From Isoetes taiwanensis (lineage: Eukaryota > Streptophyta > Lycopodiopsida > Isoetales > Isoetaceae), in contig JAJEKV010000030.1 of NCBI GenBank assembly GCA_021234155.1, forward strand, positions 4,320,050-4,384,049: a stretch of 64,000 bases of DNA. Direction: 5' to 3'. The translations under genes and the position numbers were made by a program. Of the stretch, positions 26,400 to 37,199 are shown piece by piece (within the stretch, counting starts at the first letter, position 1; the number at the start of each line of letters is the position of its first letter). The notes below the pieces were generated by a model that searched no databases, had not been told where the DNA came from, and saw nothing but the letters and a program-made list of their open reading frames with translations.

Positions 26400-26760
26400 C
26401 ATGTGCAAAGTTTCAGAGGCCGAAGTTTCAGAGCTGAACCGTCTTTCCCAACAGGCCAATCTCTGAGAAGCTTAAGCACCACTGGATGGAGTGCTCAAAG
26501 AGCTTTCCAACAAGCCCAAACACACCCAAAACTGCCACCAGATACAGAAGTTATGGCCAAAAGAAAACTGCAGCCAAACCCTAGCACCGCCAAAAGAGGG
26601 CCGGGACTGTCAGGTGGATTCCGTCGACTAAAACAGAGGAAACACCATACAAATCATACACCAACGGAAAGCTCCTTCGATAAGCTTTCCAACGAGCCCA
26701 AGAACACCTGAATCTGACACCGGAATCCCGAGTTATGAGCAAAAGAGCAGGGCTGAAACC
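26400..26760. repeat. Tandem 182-bp repeat of retroelement-leader type
   Basis: AGCTTTCCAACAAGCCCAAA at 26501 recurs as AGCTTTCCAACGAGCCCAAG at 26683. Each is followed by a shared tract ending in AAGTTATGG or GAGTTATGA and then CAAAAGA. Sequence of this style is frequent in leaders of plant LTR retrotransposons (background knowledge), but no LTR or polyprotein is present here. Confidence 0.5.
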
Positions 26761-26769
26761 CTAAGCGCC

Positions 26770-28360
26770 AACATGAGCGCCCTCCCATGACAATGATTTT
26801 AACAGACTGCATATTTAACCGGAATACAAAGACTGATTTGCATTAGAAGTAGGTTTACCATGCAGTCAGCCATTGGTGCTATTGTTAAGACAATTAAAAT
26901 TAGGTCTTCATTTATAAAACTTATTGCTTTCAAAAGTGTGAGTATCAAGTGGATTGAATCGCAAAAGGTGTTCAACCTTTCTATTTTCTAAGCCTTGGCT
27001 CCATCTTGCTCCACATTCGTTTGATATTCTATCAGATGTATTCTCTTGCCTTATACGCCCTTTCTTTATCTTTTCTTCCCCCTCCATTTTCTCTCTTTTG
27101 CCCCAAGCCCCTCCTACTGCTAGTTACTTTGTCATGATGCGAGATAGTCTGGTGCAAGTTTGCATAGAAAGCATCATATATTTTGCAAATTTACATTTCT
27201 TCATTAAGTTAGAAGCATGAATTTAGAAAATCGGAGAGTGGGTTTTGTCTGAATCATTTTGCAAATACCTTCTCTCCAAAAAATGCACTTCTTCACTTAT
27301 GTTCAAAACTTCCCTCTAGTGGATTATCTATCATTAAATCTTGTCCAACCATAGCAAAAAGTGTTCAAAGTATATCAAACACCAACCACATGACAATGAA
27401 CCATATTTTGAGAATGCCAGGTGTGAAACTCAAAGTAAGATAATATGGCCATAGGCCCCACGAATTGAATCCAAGCACGTCCATCGGGCTAAAATAAAAA
27501 TAAATACCTAGATATGCATCATTTGAAGCAACTTTGATTCATATGCATAAAAACTAATACCCTCATATAAATTGGAACACCGCTCAGTTCATCAACACAT
27601 CAAGGTGCTAGTGTCATCCTCTCACCAATTCTCAAGCATTGCAATGCTCCGTAAAAACCACACATCACCTTAGCGTTAGTAGAGATCCAGAGAGTTGTTT
27701 TCGCTTTTAGTGGCCCAAAGAGTTGGCTTCACTTTTAGCATTCCTTCGTATGTTATATGTTCTCGGGTTTTGGTAGAACCAGTTCTCCATATGGAATGGG
27801 AGTATAAGGGTCAGTTATATCACTTACCACTTGGGAAGATTTAGAAATCGTCTAGAAAGCCTTTTTTACTTGGGCTCTTGATGTCAAGTCCATGGTTCCG
27901 TATCCAAATTCTCCTACAAAAGATAGAAATCTTGCCTCTACAGCATACTAGTTTAGAACATACATACTCTACTGTCAGAAAATGGTAAACATGAAAGACA
28001 CATGACTTCCAAACCTCGCGTACAGAATGGCCACAGGTCCACAATATACTGAAGCCAGTTGGAGGGAGAAACATGCAGATTGGTTTTTCAGAAGGAACAT
28101 GCAGGAACATGGATGTATACATGTGTAGAATACCACACTCGATTGAAGCAATATCTTGAAACATGCTTCCTTGGTAAGCCTTGGATGCCAATGCTTTGGA
28201 AATAGTCAAGACAACACACTACAAAATCTAGATTAATCCCACATTAGTTTGTGGTCCACAGAAGTACAAGTTGTCATGCTTGCCCATGACGAGATGTAGA
28301 CGTACGACGTCATTATGGCTGGCACGCCAATCCACGCATCATTATGCTCGGCGGGTATTT
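26770..28360. other. Spacer without a supported gene
   Basis: The sequence is AT-rich. The longest frame is 122 codons on the minus strand (28209-27841). It has an ordinary composition and no recognisable motif, and no splice or promoter evidence supports it. Repeat content was not obvious by eye. Confidence 0.3.
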
Positions 28361-28382
28361 AATTTCCGCGGCCGCGTTCCTG

Positions 28383-28389
28383 TATAAAT
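28383..28389 (+). promoter_or_regulatory. TATA box of the ParB/methyltransferase-like gene
   Basis: TATAAAT stands in the sequence TGTATAAATTCGC. It lies about 140 bases before an ATG at 28524, with a GC-rich leader between them. The CGCGGCCGCG palindrome at 28367-28376 sits directly upstream. Spacing and context fit a plant core promoter; transcription is inferred. Confidence 0.5.
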
Positions 28390-28523
28390 TCGCACACGAA
28401 GAATCTCATATCATCTTCAGCGACCGCGATTTCTTCAGCGCCTAGCGCCTTCGCGCTTGCAGCGGCTTCAAGAACCTCCATAAAACGACCGGATTTTCGT
28501 ATTCAGCCGGCGCCCGCGATCCC

Positions 28524-31500
28524 ATGGCACCTAAGGACTCCCTCAGAGAAGGTAAATTCTAAAATTTCAGCTCAGCAAGATCGCCGCCGCGATCTTGCTT
28601 ACTGGATTTTGTAAAGTTTTGATTGCTATAGTTGCTCAGCAAGATCGCGGCCGCGGTCTTGCTGAGCATAGTTTTTCTTTTCTGAGTAGTAGTATAGTAG
28701 CTCAACACGATCGCGACCGCGATGTTCGTGAGCAGTGGTATTGTTTTCTTGCCTTGCTTAGCTACTACACAACATCGCGGCCGCGATAGTGTGGAGTACT
28801 ATTATAGTTGCTTGGAAGGATCGCGGTCGCGGTTCTGTTGAGTAGTTTATACTTTTCGTTGTTCAACATTATGCAGCCTATCAGGCACTCACCACAGGCT
28901 TTTGTTTACAGCCCTTGCTCTGTTTCGTGGACCGGATGTCGAACCCATCCGTATCATAACCCTTCTAATGAACGCAAATGGTGTATAGAGATTGCACAAG
29001 CAATACCAGACATTAAAGGTGACCGCAGAAAGGACCTGTGCCTGTTCCTGCGAACTGGAAAGAAACCTGAGGACGTTGAACAAGTTGGCATAGTGGTGGC
29101 AATGTGGGAAGGCACGAAGAACAATGTGCAAGATGCTATCATATGCAGCATCGAGGACACACACCAATTGCAGTTCCTGGAGTACATTCTGAAGTGGCGC
29201 AATTATGACACATCTATGATGACAGCCAGCAAAATGAACAAGCTAGCCACAGGGAAAAACGTCCCAACATCAGCTAAGGGTTATGGATGGGTGTTGCCAT
29301 CTTATGAATCTCTCTCTTTGTCAGGTATAAAGAGAAACATAGACATCTTGGTAGGGTTTTCGGCATGCAGAAATGGTTTGTCCACAGACAAGAAGCCTCT
29401 GAGCTGTGCTTTGAAAGCAGTTCGTGACGAGAAAATGCCCTCGGTATTATTAACCCTACTCTTCCTCTTGCTTTGAAGGCCCCAGATAGCACTACATCTG
29501 GTGGATTTATTCCAAAAAAACTTACTACTTTCAAAATTAACCTTAGAAATCTGAACATTGACGATAGCCCGCAGCCCAGCAGTTCTCAAACCCCCCCTTC
29601 TGTTACGGACGCCTCCTCTAGACTAGCATTGACATGGCCACACGCACCTGCCATTCCAGTCGAGTTGAAGTTCAATCCGGAGGAGGAACGCAAGATGGCA
29701 GAGCAAACCACTCAAAAGCGTGAACAGTTTAAACGGTTTTATCCCTTAGGGGTTAATTGGTTTACAAAGATTTCTATTTTTGATTGTAAACCTGCACCAG
29801 CAAACCTGACACACAGAATGCGATCAAATAACCATGTTCAAACTCTGGTTAAAAGCTTCAAGACATACCCAACAGAGGTCCTCACACCTGCTGACGTCGT
29901 GCCATTTGACCCTATTACCAGGTAACTGATTCTTTATCTTTTGGACACTCCTTATTTAGATTTGACTTGATGGTTGTCTATTTTTCAGGAGGAGGGTGAC
30001 ATGAAGCAATCCAGAGGATTTAAAGGGCAAGAAATTTTACATTATTTCTGGCAACCACAGTATTTGCGCGGCACAACTCCTTTGTTCGGTCGTCGGCCAG
30101 TTGGAGCAACAACTAGAATTTGCCAAAGTATATGCTAGAAGAAGATCGAGGGTGCTCAACGGAAATGAGTTGAGCATTCAATGCAACGAAGTAATTGCAA
30201 ACACCGTCTACAGAGAGCCAATGATTGAAAAACTGCAACAACTTCGTCATCAGCACAAGGCTTATGGCTGTCCTCCACATGGACCTATAGGGACAGCTAC
30301 AACTTCAGCTTGGAAGGTATTTATTCATTTTCTACTACGCCAACATCGCGTCGCGATCTTGATGACCTTTTGCTTCCGCGGGATTTCCATGAAATTGCAA
30401 CGACCACTTTGAAAGTGCAGGAGCTTAAGGATGAAAAACAATTCATCTTTATGGATGAGAAGGTTTTCAAGAAGTTAATGGAAGTTGCCGGACTGTGGGT
30501 GAACCGTAAGCTCAGTGACGACCATGATGAGTTTCCGGACAAGCCATCCAAAGACTTCTTTAACAAGACTTGGCTCCGGTTGCTACGAGGTATGTCGAAT
30601 CTTGAGAGGTGTCCACGGTTACTTTCGATGAGATTATAGAAGGCAAGGCGTATTTAAAGGTGCGGTCGAGGGGTATAGCGGGAGATTTGATTGCAAACAA
30701 CGGGCAACCCACATCGAGAACCACGACTTTTATGAGTAGCGAAATTTTATCTTATGCCACAAATTTGTTGCGAAGGATTTCGATAGCTGGGAGGAATTGC
30801 TTGGGGCTTTTCCCCGATTTGGTGAACGAGAGAATACTTGATATATCGGATCTGCGATCTGAATGCGTGAAGGCTAACTATAACAAGGATCATACACTAG
30901 GTAACCTACACCTTGTAGCCTTTAAAGAGCCAATCAGAAAATATTCTAAAAGCCGAGAAGAGGCTAGAAAAAGAAAAGAGAAGAAAAATATTGTCATAGC
31001 AAGGACAAAGGATGGCATCCTACTTCCTCCCGGTGTCGAGAAATGCCACATTGATATTTATTGACATCCGAGGGATGAACAAGGTATGGGATTGCAAGAA
31101 ATACACAGACCTATTTACAAGGATAGCTACCATGACTACTGCCAAAGTTTAGCACTTGGTTATTATCATGCGCTCTGTGAATTTGCCCAATTGCTTGTAC
31201 AGTCAGAAGCAAATTCAGGGAGGTGGCCACCTGTCTTTAGGTTCTTATGAAGAAATGGGTTGGGAGAACAAACGAAGGGTGAAAGAATATCAGTACTATA
31301 TTAGTCATATGTGCATTAACAGGAGTGATGTTCGTGTAGCACCTGTGCAACCTGAGCTGGAGCTTCGCCTATCTTCACACAGCAAGGCTCCTAAAGCAAC
31401 ACCATTGCCTCCAATGCCGCTAACAGGTAATGAGGATGCCAATGAGAAGATAAAAAAGAAGTTTCAAACTCTTTTTACAGGCAAACCAAGATACAAATGG

Positions 31501-32000
31501 GCGGCAATGGAAGGAGATCTTGTATTGAAATGCCAGCTGAAAACCTCGTTATGCCTATTATATTGTTGATCGATTTGGTGCCCACCCGGTTCGCGTTACG
31601 GATTTCTTTTCGGCCGGGACAGCTTCTCGTGTCGCTCTTATGCAAGGCAAAAGAGCGTGGCCTTTGAAAGTTCGGGTAAAATGTGCCGCGTTTCACGAGG
31701 GCCTTCTTGGAAACGCTTTGAGAAAATGGCCACCAAACCACGGGGGATCTCGAAGAGGAGAAAGCGAGAGAATGCGAGCCTAATCCCTTGTCTTTGCCCA
31801 ACATCGAGATTACCCAAAACACAGATATATCGTGGTTGGATACCATTTTGGATAACCTCGATGCTAAGTCCCACGAGGAAAGAATGCAAGAAACAAAGCT
31901 TCTTGCTGGCGGCGGAAAAAAAAGGTATTGAAGCTCTCGAGCCCACTTTTCAAAAATTAAGTGCAATCGAATGAGAAGATTGATGGGTACATGCCATTCT
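28524..32000 (+). pseudogene. ParB-like / permuted DNA methyltransferase-like gene, broken
   Basis: Exon 1 (28524-28551) starts at ATG and ends at G|GTAAAT. A 325-base intron holding palindromes ends ATTATGCAG at 28876. The coding sequence then runs to 29921, with one frameshift near 29435. A 67-base GT-AG intron follows. After it, KGKKFYIISGNHSICAAQ (30025-30080) resembles the core of ParB-fold domains (SGNHR-x2-A). A second intron, 30316-30419, is likely. Later blocks include TLIFIDIRGMNKVW (near 31050) and DRFGAHPVRVTDFFSAGTAS (31567-31630). The last resembles motif I of beta-class DNA methyltransferases (D-P-F-x-G-S-G-T), placed after the putative motif IV, as in that permuted class. A TGA at 30002, a TAG near 31148 and several 1-nt shifts break it. 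The N-terminal 250 residues match nothing I know. The ParB and methyltransferase assignments are inferences from motifs; clear DPPY is absent. Confidence 0.5.
28571..28845. repeat. Array of five GATCGCG-type palindromes
   Basis: Palindromes are centred near 28586, 28650, 28716, 28780 and 28826, so the spacing is about 65 bases and then 46. Each has a TCGCG-N-CGCGA-like core with arms extending outward. The second (28635-28666) is 32 bases with a single mismatched pair. Arms differ between units, yet both sides change together (AGCAAGATCG with CGATCTTGCT; TACTACACAACATC with GATAGTGTGGAGTA). They lie in the first intron or leader of the ParB-like gene. Confidence 0.8.
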
Positions 32001-32545
32001 TGACAAGGCGAACATAAGTTTGAATACATGGGCGTGAGAGCACATCTAAATAGACCAACAACACATGGAAACGCAGACGAACAACACATGGAAACAGACC
32101 CAAGATGAGGTCAGCTTTGGGACACAAGAGCATCGTGTACACCGCAAAAGCGTAAGCTCTTTTATCCACAACGATTGCTACACAATGGAGAAGGAACTTA
32201 TAGGCATGAACGGTCGGGGGAGAGTGAAAATGCGAACCCGATTCACATGTGGAGCGCATCGCAAAAAGGCCATGGGTGTTGAGATTCCGAGGTCCACGGG
32301 TTATTCGAGAGATGGGCGCAACCCAAACTATAGAATTGGGTAGAGCGCACGTCATCCGCATGGCCAATGAAATGGGTGTGATACCCGATAGTGTATCTGA
32401 AACACAATCACAAGAATTGTAGTTGCATTCCTCAAGAATGATTACTGTACATTACTTCCTTCAATGGAAATTTTTGTTTCAGGAATATGTAATACCATAT
32501 CTTTTTGTACTTACTACTACTTCGTGCATGTTCATGTTAAAAATA

Positions 32546-32714
32546 ATCGCGGCCGCGATCCTCTGTGGCAAATACATAGCTTTAAATACTGAAATGTTTG
32601 TGCTATGCTTGCTCCACTGTACCTATTTTGTACGTAATGCTCTCATATGGTTTTAATAAAAAGCTCATTATTTTGTCTCTTTTCTGCTGCGAAAGATCGC
32701 GTTCGCGATTCTTG
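32546..32714. repeat. Two further GATCGCG palindromes downstream of the gene
   Basis: ATCGCGGCCGCGAT at 32546-32559 is a perfect 14-base palindrome. AAGATCGCG/CGCGATTCTT at 32693-32714 is an imperfect one. A third lone site, ATCGCGTCGCGAT (30345-30357), lies inside the coding region or intron. Together with the 28.57-28.85 kb array these bracket the gene. I saw no other extended site of this type in the window. Confidence 0.75.
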
Positions 32715-32944
32715 CGATAAGATAGAGCATTCCCTCCAAGTACATTCTACTCACGATGGACCTTTGCATGAGCTATAAAAACTATATTTCCGAACAACAC
32801 CGAATCATTGGCGGAATTTGTACAAAAAAACGCCACCTTTTACTCAGTTGCTAGTAGTTTCTGCACTATATGGCTAACCACGAACCTATTTCATGCTAAA
32901 CGAGAATTCCAAATTTCTCTAATTAATTAATTCATGATTAATTA

Positions 32945-33430
32945 GGTCCATTGCACTTGTGCACACCATCTCAGGATTGAAACAACAGATGGGTTCATAA
33001 GAAATACGAAAGCAAGGTACATCAGTGCTGCCAAATGGGAGCCATTTAAGATGAATGCCACACACTTTGGATTTGGCCAGTGTTTGGAGCTATTCGAGCA
33101 CGATTTGTCAACTTGACTACACATAATTGATTGTTACATCTGCTCTTGCATATGCTTGCAGTAATGACACTGTCATCTTATATCCAGGAAGTTCTCGACA
33201 AGCAAGCTCAAATATGCTCTATATCAACACATTGACATGTACAAATGCACAACTATATAGTTTATTTATAAGCTTATTACTGTTAAGGTTTTTTCCCCCG
33301 AAAATTCTTTGGGGCAGTTTTTTTTTTTAATCCTAGATAGTAATGGGTCTGCTATACTCTTTCTTGTATTTAGGTGCCCCCATAGATCTTTTGATCTTCG
33401 TGGACGATAAAATTTCGATTCTTATATGAT
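32945..33430 (+). mobile_element. LINE 3' fragment, tail family, diverged
   Basis: The first part matches the LINE C-terminal coding region seen intact at 35.05-35.35 kb (CACTTGTGCACACCATCTC and GCCAGTGTTTGGAGCTATT blocks), with all reading frame lost. The 3' UTR signature follows: CCCCCGAAAATTCTTTGGGG, TTTTTAATCCTAGATAGTAA and GGACGATAAAATTTC. The pentanucleotide tail is nearly gone. It is an older copy of the element at 35.04 kb. Confidence 0.75.
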
Positions 33431-34800
33431 ATCCAAACAGATGCAACTTACACATGGAATCAAGCAAACATGTTGATATCAAGTCAGAGTGAATATGGTG
33501 AGATAGATTGAAGGCCATATGTTATTACTATAATTGTTAGAGAAAGAAAATAGGAAAAAAACTACCAAATACTCTTATGTTTTGCAATAATCTGATGGAA
33601 ACACTGCTCTGTTTCAAGAAACCATGAAAACATTAGTACTAATCTTCTTATAGTTAATAGATAATCCGATGCATGCCCTACTGCTTCAAGCAAATCCGAT
33701 ATCCAATCTCTGAATGCAAACTTTGAAGCTGCTGAACAGGCTCTTTGAGATTATGTACATGATGACATCTTTGTGCAGCTTTAGAGCAGCATGTTTTGCC
33801 TCCTATTTTAGCTTCTGAAGCAGCTCAGGCTCTATCGAATCATGTAAGGTGCTACCAAGCTGGTTATGAACTATGAACAATATATTAAAATTGTTGCCAT
33901 TCGGCTAGTCATACCAGAGGTTGTCAAAAACAACAATGGTGGTGTTGGTATAAGTTATCGCATGATGCAGCGGCCGTGGCATAGGCACCGGATCCTCGAC
34001 CAGAGAGGAGGATTGCCTGCAAAACAAACAGATCGAATAGTTAAAGAGATGTGAAAAAATGTGCCTAAGTACTCGCTTACCTCTAGAGCTCGCCACTTTG
34101 ATTTTGGGACGCTTCTCTGCCGAAAAAAATTATCAACTCTATATGCTCAAAACTGAAAATGCATCACAGTTTTATTCAATCACAGTTTTTCCATTTCATT
34201 CAAATACTTACGAAAGCACACGATTCAGCTCAAGCTTGAGCTTCGAAAATCATAGGCGACAAATAGAAGCGGCAGGGAGGAAGACGATTCGTATCCAAGT
34301 TCTTGGAGGTTGACAATCAATGCTACCAGCTCGCGTCCCGGAAGAGGAGGTGCAAGCGGGAAGGGAACGCCGCATGCGGCATTACATGCGGCGTTCCCGG
34401 GCACAAATACCAACACTATCCAAAAATAAAAAGGAAGATTTTTTAGCACGCTTTGCTTTCACAAGAGACTGATAGAGCTTAATAGAATATAAAATAATAC
34501 TTTTAGCAGGCTTGCTTTTCTTGACGTACAATATTTACAGGTATAACATGTGCACATGGGTGTTCACATCAGCATTATTCATGCATATTTTTGCAACACC
34601 AGCATTAGGAGAGGGTGCCCATGAAGCGCCCATTTAAGGAAACAAATTTTATTATAATGGGCTAGAAAATTTTTAACTTTCCATTTTAGCATACCATGGT
34701 GAAATTTGCCTCTTTAGCTTTCATTTGATACCAAATACCAGAGTTTTTGATATATTTGGAGTTCCCTACGAAGGTTTTAAGGCGGGATGTTAATTTGATC
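33430..34800. other. Spacer with a perfect hairpin at 34363-34398
   Basis: No supported gene. GGGAACGCCGCATG (34363-34376) and CATGCGGCGTTCCC (34385-34398) form a perfect 14-bp stem around an 8-base loop. It lies in a GC-rich patch within AT-rich sequence. Minus-strand open frames over this patch (34449-34225) owe their length to base composition and match nothing. Confidence 0.6.
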
Positions 34801-34920
34801 CTAATAGATCACATGTGCCCTTCAATAGACCACTAGGTGCAATTCAATGGACCACTAAGTGCCCATCAAATGACCACATGGGACCTTTAATTGTCCACAT
34901 GGAAGCTTTAATGGGCAACT
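34800..34920. repeat. Minisatellite with a unit of about 25 bases
   Basis: Four to five diverged units share the theme ACCAC-(TA)-GGTGCCC-TTCAAT/ATCAAATG (CAATAGACCACTAGGTGCA, CAATGGACCACTAAGTGCC, CAAATGACCACATGGGACC). No function is suggested. Confidence 0.6.
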
Positions 34921-35039
34921 GCCTACTTGCTAAGGTAACATTAATTTTTACCACAATAGCAACAACAATTTTTCTGTACAAAAGTCATAACAGGGAGAAC
35001 ATTTTAAATAGAAGGGTTTTGAACCCTCAATAGCAATTG

Positions 35040-35586
35040 CTATTCTTCCATCTTCCCATGAACCAGCTTCCATTTGCACAGGTGCACATCGTCTCCGCAT
35101 TGAGATAGGATGTTGGGCTCGGGAAGCACGGGAAGAAATGCTTTGTCAGTGTTGCCACCAGGGCATCATTGAAGATGAATGTCATGCCCTCCAAATCTGC
35201 CCAGTGTTTGCCCATATCCGAGCGCGGTATGTTCGATTATTAGTGCTTGGCCAGACGTTGCATGAGTTATTGAATACGGCGTCAATAGGCTTGTTGGGGT
35301 CATACCTCCAGGAGGTTATGGATGCACGGACTCAGTTGTGTCCTCCGGGATAGTATTGAAGTGTCCTACACAATTGTACAGTGTACCAACATACTATTAC
35401 TGCTAAGGTTTTTCCCCCGAAAACCCTTCGGGACGGGGTTTTTTTAATCCTAACAGTAATACGCTTGCTGCTCTCTTTTCGTTTGGGTCCCATAGGCCAA
35501 TTGGTCTCCGTGGATAATAAAAATTCTATTCTATTCTATTCTATTCTATTCTATTCTATTCTATTCTATTCTATTCTATTCTATTC
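35040..35586 (+). mobile_element. 5'-truncated LINE with intact 3' UTR and (ATTCT)n tail
   Basis: This is the best-preserved member of the tail family. A LINE C-terminus (35050-35355) with a Cys/His motif (CCHQGIIEDECHALQIC) ends at TAG. The 3' UTR (35402-35520) has a CCCCCGAAAACCCTTCGGGA stem region and a CCATAGGCCAATTGG palindromic segment. It ends in about 13 copies of ATTCT (35525-35586). Truncation at 35040 removes RT and endonuclease. Conserved 3' UTR stems plus a simple-repeat tail suggest that the encoded RT recognises the RNA 3' end. Confidence 0.85.
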
Positions 35587-36289
35587 TTCCGAAGCTCATA
35601 TTATAATTGTTCCATTCACAATAAACAAAAAGCAGGAATAATTTTTGTGCCTGTTGATTCACTTTACAAATTGCATGGCCAAAAAAGTCCATAAATGTAA
35701 TAATTCCCCTTCTTGCGCTGCAAAATTAGCAACTGTTTGTCAAGACTGTGAACCAGCCATTAGTAAAACTGCCCATTCATGCTATGTTAATCCTCTTTCC
35801 ATACATAATAGATGCATAATCTTGTTTTCATGAGATCCTGTCCCGCTATAATCTAAGATGCTTAAGAAAGTGAATCTATTTGGCATCTTACAGCATTATG
35901 CATTGCAGAAGTCCATCTCTACTTCCGCAAGTTTTGCGTGGACATCAATAATGTTATTTTATGTATATTGACTTGGATCTCAGACTCTAGCAAGTGCGAC
36001 TACAACTATAACTTGGGTTTGGGTTTGGTCGAAGTACGCTAGTTACAACTGTTGTGTGTTTCTGGCAGTACCCAATAATATCATAAATAGCAACTGTTCA
36101 TTATACCACACCATATATTTTACACTAGAAGAAGCCGAAACTAAAACATTTAACCAGAATGCTTTAAAGCTTTGCATATTGCATACTAACTTCAGGATAA
36201 ATGAAAATTGACCAGGCATCGTGTACCAACTTAATATGCCTAAACATCTTAACCATCAAAAGTTTTATGTACGCAACTTGTAAACTTAC

Positions 36290-37190
36290 GGTCTTGCAAT
36301 CTCAGATATGTCAAAAAGAAGGTCAAGTACTTTGCCAATGCCACCAAGAACTGCATAACATGATGGCAAGATAAATAAAGAGTCCAACATAGCTTTTTTC
36401 AGATTATTTGTTTTTGCTCTAGCATTAAGAGTAACATCTTAACAGAAAAGACCGAACGACAAAAATGAAGGTTTCTGGAAATAAAAAAGGCTGATCTGCA
36501 GAGATGGATACTAGATTTTCTCATATACAGATCAAAGCAAGCAGTAACTTAACAAACAAATCACTAAAACCAAATGCCATGGTTGCCACACCTATTGCCG
36601 CAAGAAGCAATTTCTTGTTCTGCTTCTTTTCTCCCTTTTCAAATACCCTGAATGGCAATTTAATCATTAATAGCTTAAGTAATGTCTATTGACACTCTTG
36701 ATACTCATTTCATAAACCAACCTTATCAGGGTTCTTTTCATAAACTCCATAAAAAGCTTCGAAAAGTTCATCCCTGATGTTTGGACCTACAGGCAACAGG
36801 TGTCCATGAGTGGAATTTTTCAATTTAGTCACAGTTCAGAGAAAATGATATCAACGTTTATTAGCCATGTAACCTAGATGAAATAGAGATCCTTGACCCA
36901 ACAACAAGAGGATCAGCGAAAGAATTGTTACCTGCACATCATACCAAAATCATAGAAGATGAAACGGCCACCATTGGCATCACCAACAGCAATATTACCA
37001 GGATGTTGCGCACAAAGTTTAGCTAAGTGGTTCTTCTTGTTTCTACTTCACATGATACATGCAAGTGTTCAAAAAGATTCATCGGATCTACATGGAAAAA
37101 AACCATGGTGTAATATTTGCTCCAAGTATAATTCCACAGCATATCTTGCCAGTCTGCAAATCCAGCATTGCACACAAAAATTTCTTCCTC
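36290..37190 (-). pseudogene. ABC1/UbiB-type kinase (ABC1K) fragment
   Basis: On the minus strand several exon-like blocks match the ABC1K family in order. AVELYLEQILHHGFF plus HVDP (about 37145-37085) corresponds to the ...GFFHADPHPGN catalytic region, with one extra T in a T7 run. HPGNIAVGDANGGRFIFYDF (37005-36932) contains the DFG-like YDFGMM and ends at G|GTAACA. PNIRDELFEAFYGVYEKNPD (36786-36722) is flanked by TGTAG and a GTTGGT donor. A degraded block lies near 36655-36560. LGGIGKVLDLLFDISEIAR (36350-36290) has TATGCAG and GTAAGT borders. ABC1Ks are plastid or mitochondrial atypical kinases regulating prenylquinone metabolism. The N-terminal half is absent and the HPGN junction has no clear splice site, so this is a decayed fragment. 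Confidence 0.7.
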
Positions 37191-37199
37191 GATGAAGAT

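Noticed and set aside
27841-28209. 122-codon minus-strand frame as a gene
   Set aside because: No family resemblance, promoter or splice signals; retained only as part of the spacer description.
28524-32000. Bacterial contamination as the source of the ParB/MTase-like gene
   Set aside because: A TATA box, GT-AG introns with plant-like sizes and flanking plant LINEs on both sides argue for a resident eukaryotic locus.
31475-32367. Long minus-strand frames (204 and 136 codons)
   Set aside because: They lie antisense to the ParB/MTase-like coding blocks and show no motif of their own.
35381-35641. 86-codon frame with repeated ILFYS
   Set aside because: It is a read-through of the LINE 3' UTR and the (ATTCT)n tail.
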